Source of the DNA: Bacteroidota bacterium
GTDB lineage: Bacteria; Bacteroidota; Bacteroidia; NORP154
Length of the DNA: 23,382 nucleotides
Assembly: GCA_002401055.1 (NCBI GenBank)
Contig: NVRZ01000030.1
Coordinates: forward strand, 1-23,382
Direction: 5' to 3'
Under the pieces are notes generated by a model, which was not told the origin of the DNA, searched no databases, and saw only the letters and a program-made list of their open reading frames with translations. Both the position numbers and the translations under genes were made by a program. The stretch's first letter is position 1. Every line of letters starts with the position of its first letter. Positions 21,974 to 23,382 of the stretch are shown here, piece after piece.

Positions 21974-23382
21974 TCACGAATTCGGCGCTTTACTCCTCAT
22001 TTGCGGAAAAAAGATAACATCCTGAATTGAGTGCGAATTGGTCATGATCATTACCAATCGGTCTATGCCTATTCCCAAACCCGCAGTTGGTGGCATTCCA
22101 TACTCTATGGCCTGTAAAAACTCTTCGTCCAAGACCATGGCTTCTTCATCCCCGCGTTTTCCAAGTTCCAGCTGATGCTCAAATCTTTCTCTCTGATCTA
22201 TAGGGTCGTTGAGCTCTGAGAACGCATTGCACAATTCTTTTCCATTACATATCGCTTCAAATCGCTCTACCAGGCCTTCCTTGTCCCTGTGCTTCTTCGC
22301 CAAGGGTGACATTTCAATCGGATAGTCTGTAATAAATGTTGGTTGAATAAGGTTAGCCTCAGCTTTCTCACCAAATATCTCATCAATGATTTTGCCCTTA
22401 CCCATTTTTTCGTCTACGTGAACACCCAAAGATTTGGCGGTTTCAAATAGCTCTTTCTCATCCATTTTTGAAATATCTACTCTGGCATACGTTTGAATTG
22501 CCTCGAACATGGTTAGTCGTTTCCAAGGGCGCTTGAAATCAATTTCGTTTTCCCCTACCGTAATCTTGGTTTTCCCGTGTAGATCCAATGTGACCTTCTC
22601 AACCATTTCCTCAACTAAATCCATCATCCAGTTATAGTCTTTATAAGCCACATACAGCTCCATTTGAGTAAATTCGGGGTTGTGAAACCTATCCATCCCT
22701 TCATTTCTAAAATCCTTGGCAAACTCATAAACCCCCTTAAATCCGCCTACAATTAACCTTTTCAGATAGAGTTCGTTTGCGATTCGCAGATACAGTGGGA
22801 TATCGAGCGCATTATGATGTGTCTTGAACGGCCTTGCGGCTGCTCCCCCATAAAGTGGCTGCAGAATTGGCGTCTCCACCTCTAAATTATCCTTGTCATT
22901 TAGAAACTGTCGAATGGAATTGACAATTTTTGATCTTTTTACAAATACATCCATTGCTCCTGGATTTACAATTAAATCCAGCGAGCGCTGTCGGTACCGT
23001 TGCTCAGCATCCGTAAAAGCGTCGAAAGTCTCACCTTCCTTTTCCTTTACAATTGGTAATGGCCTGAGTGATTTGCAGAGCACTTTGAGTTCAGAAACAT
23101 GAATAGATATTTCTCCAACCTTGGTTGTAAAGACGTAACCCTTTACCCCAATAATATCACCAATGTCCAGATACTTTTTGAAAACCTGGTTGTATAGAGC
23201 TTTGTCCTCGCCAGGGCAGATTTCATCTCTTCTGATATAGAGTTGTATCCTGCCAGTAACATCCTGAAGTTCTAAAAATGAAGCGTTTCGGACGATTCGT
23301 AGCAGTTTTGATGTCAAAGAAATTACAGGCGCAGACAAACTTAAAATCTTTGCGACGGGAACGCTAGGGACTGCGCAGGGGC
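21974..23382 (-). CDS. lysS: Lysyl-tRNA synthetase, class II (5' end outside window)
   Basis: Partial: 469 codons, open past the right edge, so about 30-60 N-terminal residues are missing. It charges tRNA-Lys with lysine in the cytoplasm. Visible are the OB-fold tRNA-binding domain ([29 protein letters not shown]), the class II core with motif 1 ([18 protein letters not shown]), motif 2 ([20 protein letters not shown]) and motif 3 ([13 protein letters not shown]), and the usual end [15 protein letters not shown] at 23338 is the first start-like codon inside the window, but the frame is open to the edge, so the gene continues. The region just before NASF lacks the expected AGRxM...R motif, which is odd. 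The rest is normal for Bacteroidota LysS. It is probably transcribed from a promoter outside the window. Confidence 0.93.
   Translation of the reverse strand, partial: PCAVPSVPVAKILSLSAPVISLTSKLLRIVRNASFLELQDVTGRIQLYIRRDEICPGEDKALYNQVFKKYLDIGDIIGVKGYVFTTKVGEISIHVSELKVLCKSLRPLPIVKEKEGETFDAFTDAEQRYRQRSLDLIVNPGAMDVFVKRSKIVNSIRQFLNDKDNLEVETPILQPLYGGAAARPFKTHHNALDIPLYLRIANELYLKRLIVGGFKGVYEFAKDFRNEGMDRFHNPEFTQMELYVAYKDYNWMMDLVEEMVEKVTLDLHGKTKITVGENEIDFKRPWKRLTMFEAIQTYARVDISKMDEKELFETAKSLGVHVDEKMGKGKIIDEIFGEKAEANLIQPTFITDYPIEMSPLAKKHRDKEGLVERFEAICNGKELCNAFSELNDPIDQRERFEHQLELGKRGDEEAMVLDEEFLQAIEYGMPPTAGLGIGIDRLVMIMTNSHSIQDVIFFPQMRSKAPNS

Overview
The window looks like a chromosomal segment of a Bacteroidota bacterium, most likely Flavobacteriales-like. 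Eight neighbouring proteins end in a type IX secretion system (T9SS) type A sorting domain (YPNP ... GxxV ... KGxYxL ... KKxxI/V), the promoter-like sites fit the Bacteroidota -7 consensus TAnnTTTG, ribosome-binding sites are A-rich rather than Shine-Dalgarno, and the lysyl-tRNA synthetase resembles those of Flavobacteria. I name no species.

Left part (about 1-6843, mostly + strand): the first codons of an unidentified acidic protein run off the left edge on the minus strand. Divergently, a metal-efflux cluster reads rightward: a small exported His-rich protein (263-700), a TolC/CzcC-type outer-membrane factor (795-1973), a tiny His-rich lipoprotein (1985-2242), a CzcB-type lipoprotein adaptor with His-rich ends (2261-3757) and a 1025-residue RND pump (3766-6843). 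Together they should form a tripartite pump expelling divalent or monovalent metal ions across both membranes, with the two small His-rich proteins as likely periplasmic metal binders. A hairpin followed by a T-rich stretch after the first gene could set the ratio of that protein to the pump.

Middle (6872-20185, minus strand): eight tightly spaced genes for large exported T9SS cargo proteins, almost certainly one operon read from right to left. In transcription order: cupredoxin plus beta-helix, a 14-repeat Reg_prop double propeller, a Ycf48/BNR-like propeller, a 7-repeat SBBP propeller, an LRR plus Ig-like protein with a cysteine ladder, a trypsin-fold serine protease, an ELWxxDGT repeat protein, and a second 7-repeat SBBP propeller. 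A -7 box lies just before the first gene, and two ATTGTYCA direct repeats 20 bp apart lie just upstream of that box.

Right part (20261-23382, minus strand): an AraC-family regulator is co-directional with, and immediately downstream of, an exported lipoprotein of the intradiol ring-cleavage dioxygenase family. The regulator sits directly upstream of the T9SS operon and is the obvious candidate to act on the direct repeats. The 3' part of lysS closes the window; its 5' end lies outside.

The most unusual unit is the eight-gene single-strand operon of unrelated repeat folds sharing only the T9SS tail, with a putative AraC switch and its own protease. No tRNA, rRNA, CRISPR array, insertion sequence or integrase was seen. 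No stretch longer than about 200 bases lacks a gene.
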